62,526 nt of DNA from a virus: the IMG/VR virus record IMGVR_UViG_3300008339_000051, positions 1-62,526 of that record. One strand, 5' to 3'. The position numbers and the translations under genes were made by a program. Positions 45,559 through 53,966 of the stretch are shown here, piece after piece. The notes below the pieces were generated by a model. That model did no database searches. It was not told the origin of the DNA and worked only from the letters and a program-made list of their open reading frames with translations. Each line of letters starts with the position of its first letter. The first letter of the stretch is position 1.

Positions 45559-45864
45559 ATGTCACAAATACAAATTGTAAATAGCACAACATTGGCATTA
45601 CCATATCAGGTATTTGCTTGTGATGTGTATGGAAATCAATGCGCCATTTTAGCAACTATCGGAAGTTATCAACCGCCAATATTAACTTTAACCCTACCAC
45701 CACAATTTAATTATGCACCATCAATAGGAGTTAAAATAATAGATTTTAACGAATGTGAATACTTTAAGATATTGTCGTGTTTAGTATACCCTGAGAACAA
45801 ACAGTTTCAAAATGGGGAAAACTTCTTTTTTATGGATGACATATCATACGATTTTCAAAGTTAA
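45559..45864 (+). CDS. Small stand-alone copy of the shared fibre module
   Basis: A 101-residue protein from the ATG at 45559, 1 base after the upstream stop; an upstream in-frame ATG at 45535 would overlap that gene and seems less likely. IQIVNSTTLALPYQVFACD and SIGVKIIDFNECEYF align with the N-terminal module of the 726-residue protein: hydrophobic strand, Pro-Tyr-x-Val-(F/W)-x-Cys, then late (V/I)-x-I-(I/V)-D. A short tail ends FMDDISYDFQS. It may be a cap, connector or chaperone for the fibre made just upstream. Confidence 0.6.
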   Translation: MSQIQIVNSTTLALPYQVFACDVYGNQCAILATIGSYQPPILTLTLPPQFNYAPSIGVKIIDFNECEYFKILSCLVYPENKQFQNGENFFFMDDISYDFQS

Positions 45865-45889
45865 GATAATTATTAATTAAAAGGATATA

Positions 45890-46423
45890 ATGGGTTATCT
45901 TACCGATAGAACTTTCATTTCATACATTAAACCAACTGACTTAATTCATGTGGTCGATCCGACTGATGTTTCTCAAGGAAATCCTGACGGTTCGTCATAT
46001 AAAGGGTCGATACAACAAGTTTTTGATGCTTTTTTTGATGTTTTTGTGACTGGTGGAACATATTCTAACGGAACAGTAACATTTAGAAATAATACGGGAG
46101 GAACATTTAATGTAACAGGATTCTATACTGGTGGAAGCGATTTTTATACCGTAACAGGTATAACAACATCACAAACATTAATTTGGGACAAATCATATTG
46201 GGGTATTAGTGGAAGTTCGAATGTAGATTTGACTTTACCATCTACTGTTGGTAAAGATGGTTATTTTATAACAATAAAAGATGAATCTGGAACTTGTGGT
46301 ACATACAGAATAAGATTAACACCAACATCAGGTTTAATTGATGGTAATTCATACGTTGATATGAATATAAACTATATGTCTCTTACTGTTATGGTGAGAA
46401 ACGGAAATTGGTATATAATATGA
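45890..46423 (+). CDS. Short tail fibre-like protein, 177 residues
   Basis: YIKPTDLIHVVDPTDVSQGN followed by SYKGSIQQVFDAF (residues 12-50) is a pattern I recognise from the N-terminus of fibre proteins of marine phages, probably the attachment part. The rest is beta-rich (GGTYSNGTVTFRNNTGGTFN, then LTLPSTVGKDGYFITIKDES). The end resembles a compact C-terminal tip. It overlaps the next gene by 4 bases (ATGA), so the two are translationally coupled. Confidence 0.55.
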   Translation: MGYLTDRTFISYIKPTDLIHVVDPTDVSQGNPDGSSYKGSIQQVFDAFFDVFVTGGTYSNGTVTFRNNTGGTFNVTGFYTGGSDFYTVTGITTSQTLIWDKSYWGISGSSNVDLTLPSTVGKDGYFITIKDESGTCGTYRIRLTPTSGLIDGNSYVDMNINYMSLTVMVRNGNWYII

Positions 46424-47640
46424 GTTTTATTTTTAATAATCAGATTTCTTATAGTGATAGTGCAAATTTGGATGCATTTGGTAGATTGAGAACCGCAGCA
46501 GTTCAAAATTTAGTGGATATTAAACACGTATACGATAAAAATCCGTTACAAATTAATGAGGTAACCGCAGGAACTGCAACATCCATTTTTAATCAAGAGT
46601 ATGCAAGAGTTAGAATGTCAACATCCGCAAATAATGATTTGGTGATTAGACAAGGTAAGACACACCCAATTTATCAACCAGGTAAAAGTCAGTTATTTCA
46701 AGCGAGTTTCTCAAATTTTCAGTTAGAAACAAATATCATAAAAAGGGTTGGGGCTTTTACAACAATAACAGGGTCACCATACAATTCAGTTTTTGATGGA
46801 TACTTTTTGGAAAGTAATGGGGTTACAAATGAAATAAGTTTTCAGATATGGAGGTCGGGTACAACAGTTTACACTGCGGCAACAACCACATGGAACAGTA
46901 ATGAATTTGACCCAATAGGTTTAGATTGGTCTAACACTAATTTAATGTCGGTTGATTATCAATGGTTAGGTGTTGGTAGAATGAGATTTGGATTAGATTT
47001 AGCAGGGATATTAATTTACTTTACAGAACATAATTGTGCTAATAACGAACCTGATGTTTATATGTCATCACCAAATCAACCTATCAGGTACGAAATAAGA
47101 CAGGTTGGGGTTGGTTCAGGTTATTTTGATATGATATGTTCACAAGTATGTTCAGAAGGAGCATTAAACGGGTTATATTCAACTGTAGGTGTGATAAACT
47201 CAACAACGGCAGATTTAAATTCATCAGGTACAAAATATCCATATATTGGTTATAGGCTTAAACCGACTTATAAATCTGTGACATCACAATATAGTAGTTT
47301 GAGTATTTTAAACACCTCAAATGATAATTACTTACTAACTATTGAGTATAACCCTACATTATCTGTAACCCCAAGTTGGACCGACATACCAAACTCACCA
47401 TTTCAGTATTCAGTTTATAACGGAACTGTGACGGCAACAATAACATCACCAGGACATATTATGTCATCCTTAATTGGTGAATCAGGAACATCCGCCCTTA
47501 CAACCCTTAAAATTGACGACAATCAAATTAGAGTTGGTTCTAATGTTAATGGAACACTTGATGAAATGTGGATATGTATAACACCATTAAGCGCGAGTGC
47601 AACATTTTTGGGAACTGCAGAAGTATTATATTATCTTTGA
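46420..47640 (+). CDS. Virion structural protein of the fibre region, 406 residues
   Basis: The start at 46420 (ATGA overlap) is preferred over an in-frame ATG at 46408. SDSANLDAFGRLRTAAVQNL and DIKHVYDKNPLQINEV (residues 10-47) form a recognisable opening seen in structural proteins of large marine phages. The body is beta-rich, with YARVRMSTSANNDLVIRQG and FDGYFLESNGV, and has no catalytic motif. Such proteins may be trimeric fibre shafts or capsid decorations; the neighbourhood favours fibre. Confidence 0.55.
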   Translation: MSFIFNNQISYSDSANLDAFGRLRTAAVQNLVDIKHVYDKNPLQINEVTAGTATSIFNQEYARVRMSTSANNDLVIRQGKTHPIYQPGKSQLFQASFSNFQLETNIIKRVGAFTTITGSPYNSVFDGYFLESNGVTNEISFQIWRSGTTVYTAATTTWNSNEFDPIGLDWSNTNLMSVDYQWLGVGRMRFGLDLAGILIYFTEHNCANNEPDVYMSSPNQPIRYEIRQVGVGSGYFDMICSQVCSEGALNGLYSTVGVINSTTADLNSSGTKYPYIGYRLKPTYKSVTSQYSSLSILNTSNDNYLLTIEYNPTLSVTPSWTDIPNSPFQYSVYNGTVTATITSPGHIMSSLIGESGTSALTTLKIDDNQIRVGSNVNGTLDEMWICITPLSASATFLGTAEVLYYL

Positions 47641-47642
47641 TT

Positions 47643-47649
47643 TATTTAT
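47643..47649 (+). promoter_or_regulatory. TATTTAT element before the glycosyltransferase gene
   Basis: TATTTAT 25 bases before the ATG at 47675. It suggests that the enzyme is expressed with the late fibre genes. Confidence 0.4.
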
Positions 47650-47674
47650 TTGTTTTATTTCATAATTTTTAATT

Positions 47675-48652
47675 ATGGAAGATATTTTATTTGTAACAGC
47701 TCAACCTGACGTTCCTTATTTTCATTGGCAAGTAAAACTATATGTGTATAATTTTATTGAAAAAGGAATAGACCCACAAAATATTCATGTGATATTTGCT
47801 ATGGTTCACGGAAAAAAAGAACCTAGCGATGAGGCAAATGAATTAAAAAATTATGGTATAAATGTTCATTTTTATACTGATGATAGAAACTCAAAAACAT
47901 ATATACCAAGTATTAAACCCTATCTTATTTATAGATGGTTAGAGGAAAATCCAAGATATGGAAAATTATTCTTTTTACACGATGCCGATATAATATTCAA
48001 TTACCTACCTAATTTTGATGGTATGTTAGATGATGATTTTACTTATCTGTCGGATACAATTGGTTATATTGGTTATAACTACATAAAGGATTGTTGTAAT
48101 AGATATGAAACACAACATCCTAACTCTGAAGTAGAACAATTACTTAGAGAAATGACAGATGTTGTTGGTGTATCAATAGAATGTGTTAAATGTAATCAAG
48201 AAAATTCAGGTGGGGGACAATATCTTATCAAAAACACAGACAGTGAATTATGGAAAAAAATATATAACGATTGTACCCCATTATATTATCAAATGTTAGA
48301 CTACCAAAAAAGATTTCCGATAAATCCTGGTCAAATACAATTTTGGACTGCCGAAATGTGGTCATTACTTTGGAATTTATGGTTAAATGGTAAAGAGACT
48401 ATTGTGACAGAAAAATTGGATTTTTCATGGGCGACAGATAATATCAAAATTTATGAAAAAAAACCAATACTTCATATGGCGGGTGTTACAGAAAATTTAA
48501 AGTCTACTAAATTTTATAAAGGTGATTACATAAATGTTGACCCAATTGAAAAATTAAAAAATGATAAGTCATATTTTGATTATGTAGACAAAGATAGTTC
48601 TACGATAAAATACATAGAGGTCATGAAATCCTTTATTGAAAAAAATAAATAA
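47675..48652 (+). CDS. GT-A-type glycosyltransferase in the fibre cluster
   Basis: A 325-residue protein. Opening ILFVTAQPDVPYFHWQVKLY, then LFFLHDADIIF with a DxD-type Asp103-Ala-Asp105 for metal and nucleotide-sugar binding, then SGGGQYLIKN and FWTAEMWSLLWNLW, follow the layout of GT-A glycosyltransferases. The start somewhat resembles enzymes that glycosylate Pro-rich proteins, but I cannot name the family with certainty. It is surrounded by genes whose proteins carry Thr-Pro and poly-Thr linkers, natural O-glycosylation substrates. Modification of phage DNA or the host surface is an alternative. Confidence 0.6.
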   Translation: MEDILFVTAQPDVPYFHWQVKLYVYNFIEKGIDPQNIHVIFAMVHGKKEPSDEANELKNYGINVHFYTDDRNSKTYIPSIKPYLIYRWLEENPRYGKLFFLHDADIIFNYLPNFDGMLDDDFTYLSDTIGYIGYNYIKDCCNRYETQHPNSEVEQLLREMTDVVGVSIECVKCNQENSGGGQYLIKNTDSELWKKIYNDCTPLYYQMLDYQKRFPINPGQIQFWTAEMWSLLWNLWLNGKETIVTEKLDFSWATDNIKIYEKKPILHMAGVTENLKSTKFYKGDYINVDPIEKLKNDKSYFDYVDKDSSTIKYIEVMKSFIEKNK

Positions 48653-48655
48653 TTG

Positions 48656-48662
48656 TATTTAT
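48656..48662 (+). promoter_or_regulatory. TATTTAT element before the 357-residue fibre gene
   Basis: TATTTAT 16 bases before the GTG start at 48679. It belongs to the recurring set. Confidence 0.4.
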
Positions 48663-48678
48663 TATTAAAGTTAAAATA

Positions 48679-49752
48679 GTGAGTGAACCAAAGACACCAG
48701 CAAGTATTATACCAAGGAATGAATGTGATGTTATCACAATATTTCCTATGGGTGCAAAGTGTTTTACAAAACAACCGACAACTTCACAGTCTTTTGATGG
48801 TGCAGTTACATTAGGTGTAACAGGAGGGACACCACCATATACAATAAATTGGAGTAATGGTAGTATATCTCCTGCTTTGAATAATTTAGGTGTGGGAGAA
48901 TATCAAGTTACCGTGAGAGATACTTACGGTGATTTTATTGTTACAACAAAATGTGTGTTAGGGATAACACCAACCCCCACTCCTACACCAACAAATACAC
49001 CTGCATTAACACCTACACCAACCTCTACAGTAACACCAACACCTACAGTAACGCCAACACTTTCAATAACACCAACACCAACTAACACACCATTACCAAC
49101 TTTAACACCATCACCTACTACACTACCAGTAATTTGTTTTGTAACTGAATATGAAGAGTTAGGTCCAATATATACGGCTATAACTCAGACTGGTTTATAT
49201 AATGGAAAACCATATTATGAACTTGTTGGTATTGTAAATAGTATTTTTGTTTGGTATAACACTTCATTAGATAGGTGGGAACTAACAACTGTTTTAGGTG
49301 GTGGTACATTGTTGGCTTATTTAGAATCAACAAATGACTTCCCTGTTGACAACACTGTTGACTGGCAAGCGGTTAGAGTATTATATATGTATACATCTTT
49401 CGGTGATTGTGCTTACCCTCCTGTGGAAATGTGTTTTAACGTTAAGAAAAATGGTGAAGTACCAATTAATATTTCATACACTGGATATGTTGTTGGAACA
49501 TTGAATGGAAAATATATTTATGGTATATATAACGGAAATATATTAATAGGTAATGTATATTATGATAACACACAAAATAGATGGGAATTTTATCAAGTTG
49601 TGTCACAATCAGGCCCAAGTGGGACATTCTACGCTTACCTAAACTCTACGGGTAATTATCCAAACAGTACCATTTCTGCGACTTGGGTCAACCAACCTAA
49701 CGTTGGATACGGAATAAACGAATCGACATTAGGACCATGTCATATAGGGTAA
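48679..49752 (+). CDS. Modular fibre: SprB-like repeat, Pro/Thr linker, two NRWE modules
   Basis: A 357-residue protein starting at GTG (no suitable ATG; the next Met is residue 24, inside the first domain). Residues 47-95 are an SprB-like repeat (GGTPPYTINWSNGSISPALN). Residues 97-150 are a long Thr-Pro linker. Residues 151-250 and 253-355 are two copies of one module, each with a Gly-Lys-x-Tyr segment and a WYN/YYD-(N/S)-x-x-x-R-W-E strand (FVWYNTSLDRWEL; VYYDNTQNRWEF). The module also occurs downstream and on the minus strand. Likely a short receptor-binding protein. Only 7 bases separate it from the next gene. Confidence 0.65.
   Translation: MSEPKTPASIIPRNECDVITIFPMGAKCFTKQPTTSQSFDGAVTLGVTGGTPPYTINWSNGSISPALNNLGVGEYQVTVRDTYGDFIVTTKCVLGITPTPTPTPTNTPALTPTPTSTVTPTPTVTPTLSITPTPTNTPLPTLTPSPTTLPVICFVTEYEELGPIYTAITQTGLYNGKPYYELVGIVNSIFVWYNTSLDRWELTTVLGGGTLLAYLESTNDFPVDNTVDWQAVRVLYMYTSFGDCAYPPVEMCFNVKKNGEVPINISYTGYVVGTLNGKYIYGIYNGNILIGNVYYDNTQNRWEFYQVVSQSGPSGTFYAYLNSTGNYPNSTISATWVNQPNVGYGINESTLGPCHIG
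48968..49128 (+). repeat. Pro/Thr linker repeat, copy C
   Basis: About 160 bases of degenerate ACACCAACA-type units encoding Thr-Pro, the longest such linker in the window. It shares 15-base exact words with linkers on both strands. Confidence 0.8.
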
Positions 49753-49759
49753 TTGATTT

Positions 49760-50755
49760 ATGAATTTATGTGCTCAAATACAAATCTATGAAAATCAACA
49801 AAATAGCCTGTTGAATATCGTGCTCCAACAAGGAAATACGATAAATGGAAAACAAAGTTGGAATAGTGTCAATGGATTGTCAATTTATTGGTACACAGGT
49901 ACAACGAATCAATGGTTATTAACTGGATACCCAAACACATTTATTTTCTCATATACAACAGATGAAATACCTTTATTTGGTTGGCAAATATTAGGGTCTC
50001 AACCACCAAGACAAATAAAAGATGTGACCATTATTACAGGTGATTGTAATCCAAATACGGTGGTTGATGTTAATGTGGATGTAACAAATTCAACTTGTGG
50101 TTGTGATGGTTCTATAGTAATTAATCCTTTAGGTGGTCAAAGACCATTTAGTTATTTTGTCAATGGAGTTAGACAAATTACTAATTTTGTACAAAAACTT
50201 TGTAAAGGAAAATATGTAATAAGCACGGAAGATGTTAGTGGTAACACCGCATTTAAAGAAGTGTTTGTTGGTGGTAATGAAGTAACAAATTATTTTATAA
50301 CCTCTAGTTTCAATAAAGAGTCAAAAACCTTTGAAATAAGTGTGAACCCACCATTAAAAAACAACACACAAATTATTTTTGATTTAGTTTATACAAATAT
50401 TTTTGATTATACACCAAGTTTTTCTTCTGTAACACAAAATGTTAATGAAAGGATTTTTAAAAATAGACAAGAGTTAGGACAATATGATATTATTAATCAA
50501 AATACGCAAACACAAACTTTGAAAAGACCTTGTGATGGAACAAAATATACACAAACAACAATAAAACAATGGAAGAACTTAACAATTGGTAGTGGTGATA
50601 CAATTAATGGATTTATATTTAGTGATATGATACCTAATATAGATGTAACAACAAATTGTTTTGTCTATAACCAAAATTTGAACATTAATTTAAGTAATGT
50701 GAAGGTGTTAAATTGTGGGTGTTGTAATGTAACAAAAATAATTAATAACAAATAA
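49760..50755 (+). CDS. Modular fibre: NRWE-like module plus SprB-like repeat
   Basis: A 331-residue protein. Residues 1-85 are a degenerate copy of the NRWE module (INGKQSWNSVNGLSIYWYTG then NQWLLTG). Residues 100-175 are SprB-like (VTNSTCGCDGSIVINPLGGQ, RPFSYFVNGV, CKGKYVISTEDVSGN). The C-terminal half is another beta domain with a CDGTKYTQ segment and a closing CGCC near the end. The order of modules is reversed relative to the upstream gene, as expected from shuffling. It is probably co-transcribed with the upstream gene. Confidence 0.6.
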   Translation: MNLCAQIQIYENQQNSLLNIVLQQGNTINGKQSWNSVNGLSIYWYTGTTNQWLLTGYPNTFIFSYTTDEIPLFGWQILGSQPPRQIKDVTIITGDCNPNTVVDVNVDVTNSTCGCDGSIVINPLGGQRPFSYFVNGVRQITNFVQKLCKGKYVISTEDVSGNTAFKEVFVGGNEVTNYFITSSFNKESKTFEISVNPPLKNNTQIIFDLVYTNIFDYTPSFSSVTQNVNERIFKNRQELGQYDIINQNTQTQTLKRPCDGTKYTQTTIKQWKNLTIGSGDTINGFIFSDMIPNIDVTTNCFVYNQNLNINLSNVKVLNCGCCNVTKIINNK

Positions 50756-50769
50756 AAATAATTGTATAA

Positions 50770-50776
50770 TATTTAT
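50770..50776 (+). promoter_or_regulatory. TATTTAT element before the 1045-residue fibre gene
   Basis: TATTTAT 7 bases before the ATG at 50784. It belongs to the recurring set. Confidence 0.35.
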
Positions 50777-50783
50777 ATCTTAA

Positions 50784-53700
50784 ATGGCTTATATCATTAA
50801 AAATACTTCAGGATTAGTTAACACAAGAGTAACTGACACAGGAAGAAAAAAACTTTCACAAGGAAGGTTTAATGTTGCCTATTTCCAAATAGGAGATAGT
50901 GAAGTATCCTATGATAAATTACCAACAAATTATAATTATTCTAATTCATTTGTTTTAGAACCAGCTTTTAATAGTCAAAACTCGGCTGGTGTACCAGAAT
51001 CAAATAGACAAAATATTAAATATCCTTATTATGTGGACGGGAGTAGTGGGTCAACATATGGTATACCATATATGGACTCAACTGTTGACCCTGTTTATAA
51101 TAGAGCTCCACTTAGAGGGTTTTTTAGTGGAAATACAACAGCACAAACTATTACATGGAGCGCTTTAACGAATGACCAATATGTTGTTACGTCTAATTAT
51201 GTTGTTGATATGTCAACACTCAATGGGTCAAATAAGATTGATATAATATATTCAGGTTGTAATACATTTAATATTAAAACACCATCAATTGGTGATTTTA
51301 TAACAATTTATTATGATGGTAATGGTAAGTATAATTGTGAGTGTACTAACTTACCCTCACCAACACCTACACCAACACCAACAATTACGCCAACGATAAG
51401 TGTTACACCAACAATTACGCCAACGATAAGTGTTACACCAACAATTACGCCAACGATAAGTGTTACCCCAACAACTAATGTTCCCGTACAATGTAATTGT
51501 TATGAGGTCACAAATAATAGTTTTGAAGGTGAGTTAGTAGAATATATTGATTGTGAAAACACAGTAAGAAATATATTTTTAACTGTTGGGGAAAATGTTA
51601 TTTTATGTTCAACTGTAGAACCATATAATGTTACTAGAGGAACTGTAACAGTATCATTAATTGGTCAGTGTATTAATGGTGTTTGTGTGGAAATCCCACC
51701 AACCCCAACCCCAACGGTTAGTGTTTCACCTTCACCAGGTTCACCTGAATGTATATGTTATAATGTACAAAGTACCGGTGGTGCGGATGTTTTAATAACA
51801 AATTGTGATGGAATTGAGGAAATAATACCACTTCCAGGAAGTAGGTTTGGAATTGACATTTGTTCTAGAACTTTTCCGGTTGAACTTAGTGGTAGTATTG
51901 TTGTTGTAGTAGGTTTACCTTGTGTTGGAGGTCTTTGTCCTGTGGCTTTAGATAATCAAATATTTGGAGAAACAACCACACCAACCCCAACACCTACACC
52001 ATCAGTTACAAAAAATTATGACCCGTGTGCTTCACCAACTCCTACACCTACCCCATCAAAAACACCGTGTTTAACACCAACACCAAGTAGATTATGTCCA
52101 GCGCCACCACCGCCAACTTGTTTGGTACCAATGAACTCCTGTTATCAAATATTAACATATAGAATTTTAGATGTTTGTGAAAATACATTAACATTAGATA
52201 GAAATACACCAGATTTTTGTGGAGTTGCGCACTCTAATTGTTTGGCTAGAACTTTAGTCTATCCCCCAAACATGACATCAATATATGATAGTATTACACC
52301 AAATCCACATTGGGGTGAGCAAGTTATAGATTTTGAATCAATTTGTGATACAGACCAATTTGATGTAAAAATATGGAATATGAACATTCCTTGGACAGAA
52401 AATCCAGCGGGAATGTTACCATCAAAGTATGAAGGGTATGAGTACTTTGGATCGATAGATTACATCGGTAGTAAAGAATATTTTGGATATAACTCAAGTT
52501 CAGGTCAAACATTTTTTATTAATAATACTTTAAGTGCCGAAACTACTGATACATTCTTTTATAATTCTTTAGGTGAAGTAGTAAAGGTACTACCAGAAGA
52601 ACAAAAATCTATTGCTATAGTTCACTACACAAATCAAACAATTGATTTTTTCTATGGTGAAAAATTTGCTTTAGAACCTTATGACCCATCTAACCCTGAT
52701 GATACAACAGGACAAGCAAGAAACTTTAAGGTACATATTCCTTGGTTAATGTGGCACAAAAATCCACAATGTTGTTTTGGTCAAACTTTTTGGGTTGACC
52801 CACCAGGATTTGATAATTTGGAGTTATTTAAAGTCAGATATATCCAAACAACCAAAAATGATGATATGAATAATCCTGGTATAAGGTATTATCATTTGTG
52901 GGATACAAATAAAAATATTGATGGAATGCCTAACAGAGTTGGTAAAGTATTCCCTGATAGTAAATTAATTATTATTGATGATGAAGAGTTAGTTGCGGCA
53001 ATGTCCTACAAGTCAAATAGAAACTGGACATTACCTGCTCCTCAATTATCTTTAATCACACCAAACACTTGTGGACAACCTTCTACAACAGCAATGGGCG
53101 TACTTACAGGGCATGGTGAAACTATGTATGTTACGTACAGATTTACTAATAATAACTGTAACACAAATTCGTTACATTCAAATTATTATGTAAAACAAGT
53201 TGGAAACAATAATGATTGTACACCTAACGTTTCTCAAAATGTTGCAGTAAGATTCGGAAGAGAGTTTAATTGTTTAGGGTTTAATAATCCTGTAACAACA
53301 ACAACGACATTTAATCCGTTAACAACTACAACAACTGAAAATATTTTAACAACTACAACTACTTTCATACCCATAACAACAACTACTACAACTATCTGTC
53401 CACCAATATGTGACATTCCACAAGGTTTCTTTGCCGAAAGATTTGAGATAATAGCACAAAAAGTACCAACAGGACAAAGACCTAATCCGTCTAATTGGAA
53501 AATAATTGACTACACAAATACATTAAGTTTGGGTGTTACACAAGACTCATTAACATCCACCACTTTTGTTATAACTAAAGAATTATACGATAAAGCTCCT
53601 TATTATGATTTAGGTAAGTATATTAATCTAACTCGTTTAGGTAATGAGGGTGTGGACTTGAACTTTGGAGATGAATACTATTTTTATGGTTCATTAGAAA

Positions 53701-53921
53701 CGGATATCATGGCAACAATATATGAAATGAAATATAAAATAAATCTTTCTTTCACAGAGTTCCTTAACACAACAAACCCAAGTTGGACACCAGGAACTAA
53801 CTCATATGTCACTGAAATAGCTTTATTGGACGAAGAAAAAAACGTTTTAGTTATGTCAAAGTTACAATCTCCAGTATTGAGACAAGGAATACAACAGTAT
53901 CTTGTGAAGATTGACTTTTAA
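50784..53921 (+). CDS. Large modular fibre protein with Pro/Thr and poly-Thr linkers
   Basis: A 1045-residue protein. The N-terminus TRVTDTGRKKLSQGRFNVAY followed by FQIGDSEVSYD (residues 14-45) is a recurrent opening in virion proteins of large T4-like marine phages, probably the attachment domain. A Thr-Pro linker (191-232, with a triplicated 10-residue unit) joins two Cys-rich CxCY modules (236-305 and 321-390) and a Pro/Cys-rich stretch (400-450). Residues 450-830 are a large domain with many aromatic residues (LMWHKNPQCCFGQTFWVDPP). Poly-Thr linkers (837-870) lead to a C-terminal domain that ends QGIQQYLVKIDF. Its modules are shared with the fibre gene at 40001. Confidence 0.65.
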   Translation: MAYIIKNTSGLVNTRVTDTGRKKLSQGRFNVAYFQIGDSEVSYDKLPTNYNYSNSFVLEPAFNSQNSAGVPESNRQNIKYPYYVDGSSGSTYGIPYMDSTVDPVYNRAPLRGFFSGNTTAQTITWSALTNDQYVVTSNYVVDMSTLNGSNKIDIIYSGCNTFNIKTPSIGDFITIYYDGNGKYNCECTNLPSPTPTPTPTITPTISVTPTITPTISVTPTITPTISVTPTTNVPVQCNCYEVTNNSFEGELVEYIDCENTVRNIFLTVGENVILCSTVEPYNVTRGTVTVSLIGQCINGVCVEIPPTPTPTVSVSPSPGSPECICYNVQSTGGADVLITNCDGIEEIIPLPGSRFGIDICSRTFPVELSGSIVVVVGLPCVGGLCPVALDNQIFGETTTPTPTPTPSVTKNYDPCASPTPTPTPSKTPCLTPTPSRLCPAPPPPTCLVPMNSCYQILTYRILDVCENTLTLDRNTPDFCGVAHSNCLARTLVYPPNMTSIYDSITPNPHWGEQVIDFESICDTDQFDVKIWNMNIPWTENPAGMLPSKYEGYEYFGSIDYIGSKEYFGYNSSSGQTFFINNTLSAETTDTFFYNSLGEVVKVLPEEQKSIAIVHYTNQTIDFFYGEKFALEPYDPSNPDDTTGQARNFKVHIPWLMWHKNPQCCFGQTFWVDPPGFDNLELFKVRYIQTTKNDDMNNPGIRYYHLWDTNKNIDGMPNRVGKVFPDSKLIIIDDEELVAAMSYKSNRNWTLPAPQLSLITPNTCGQPSTTAMGVLTGHGETMYVTYRFTNNNCNTNSLHSNYYVKQVGNNNDCTPNVSQNVAVRFGREFNCLGFNNPVTTTTTFNPLTTTTTENILTTTTTFIPITTTTTTICPPICDIPQGFFAERFEIIAQKVPTGQRPNPSNWKIIDYTNTLSLGVTQDSLTSTTFVITKELYDKAPYYDLGKYINLTRLGNEGVDLNFGDEYYFYGSLETDIMATIYEMKYKINLSFTEFLNTTNPSWTPGTNSYVTEIALLDEEKNVLVMSKLQSPVLRQGIQQYLVKIDF
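51381..51470 (+). repeat. Three tandem 30-base repeats
   Basis: Units at 51381-51410, 51411-51440 and 51441-51470; the first two are identical and the third differs by one base. Each encodes TITPTISVTP. Because the unit is a multiple of 3, copy-number change would lengthen or shorten the linker in frame. Confidence 0.95.
51978..52090 (+). repeat. Pro/Thr linker repeat, copy D
   Basis: ACACCAACC/CCTACACC-type units interrupted by Cys codons; they separate the CxCY modules from the large domain of the 1045-residue fibre. Confidence 0.7.
53296..53392 (+). repeat. ACA/ACT repeats encoding poly-Thr linkers
   Basis: Four clusters of five or six Thr codons separated by short hydrophobic spacers, in the fibre gene at 50784. 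A related run lies at 43597-43624. Confidence 0.8.
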
Positions 53922-53966
53922 TATTCATTTTTCAACAACATAAGTTATTTTCTTATAAAAACATTT

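Noticed and set aside
51381-51470. CRISPR-like array (30-base repeats)
   Set aside because: The units are directly adjacent with no spacers and encode an in-frame Thr-Pro linker; this is a coding tandem repeat.
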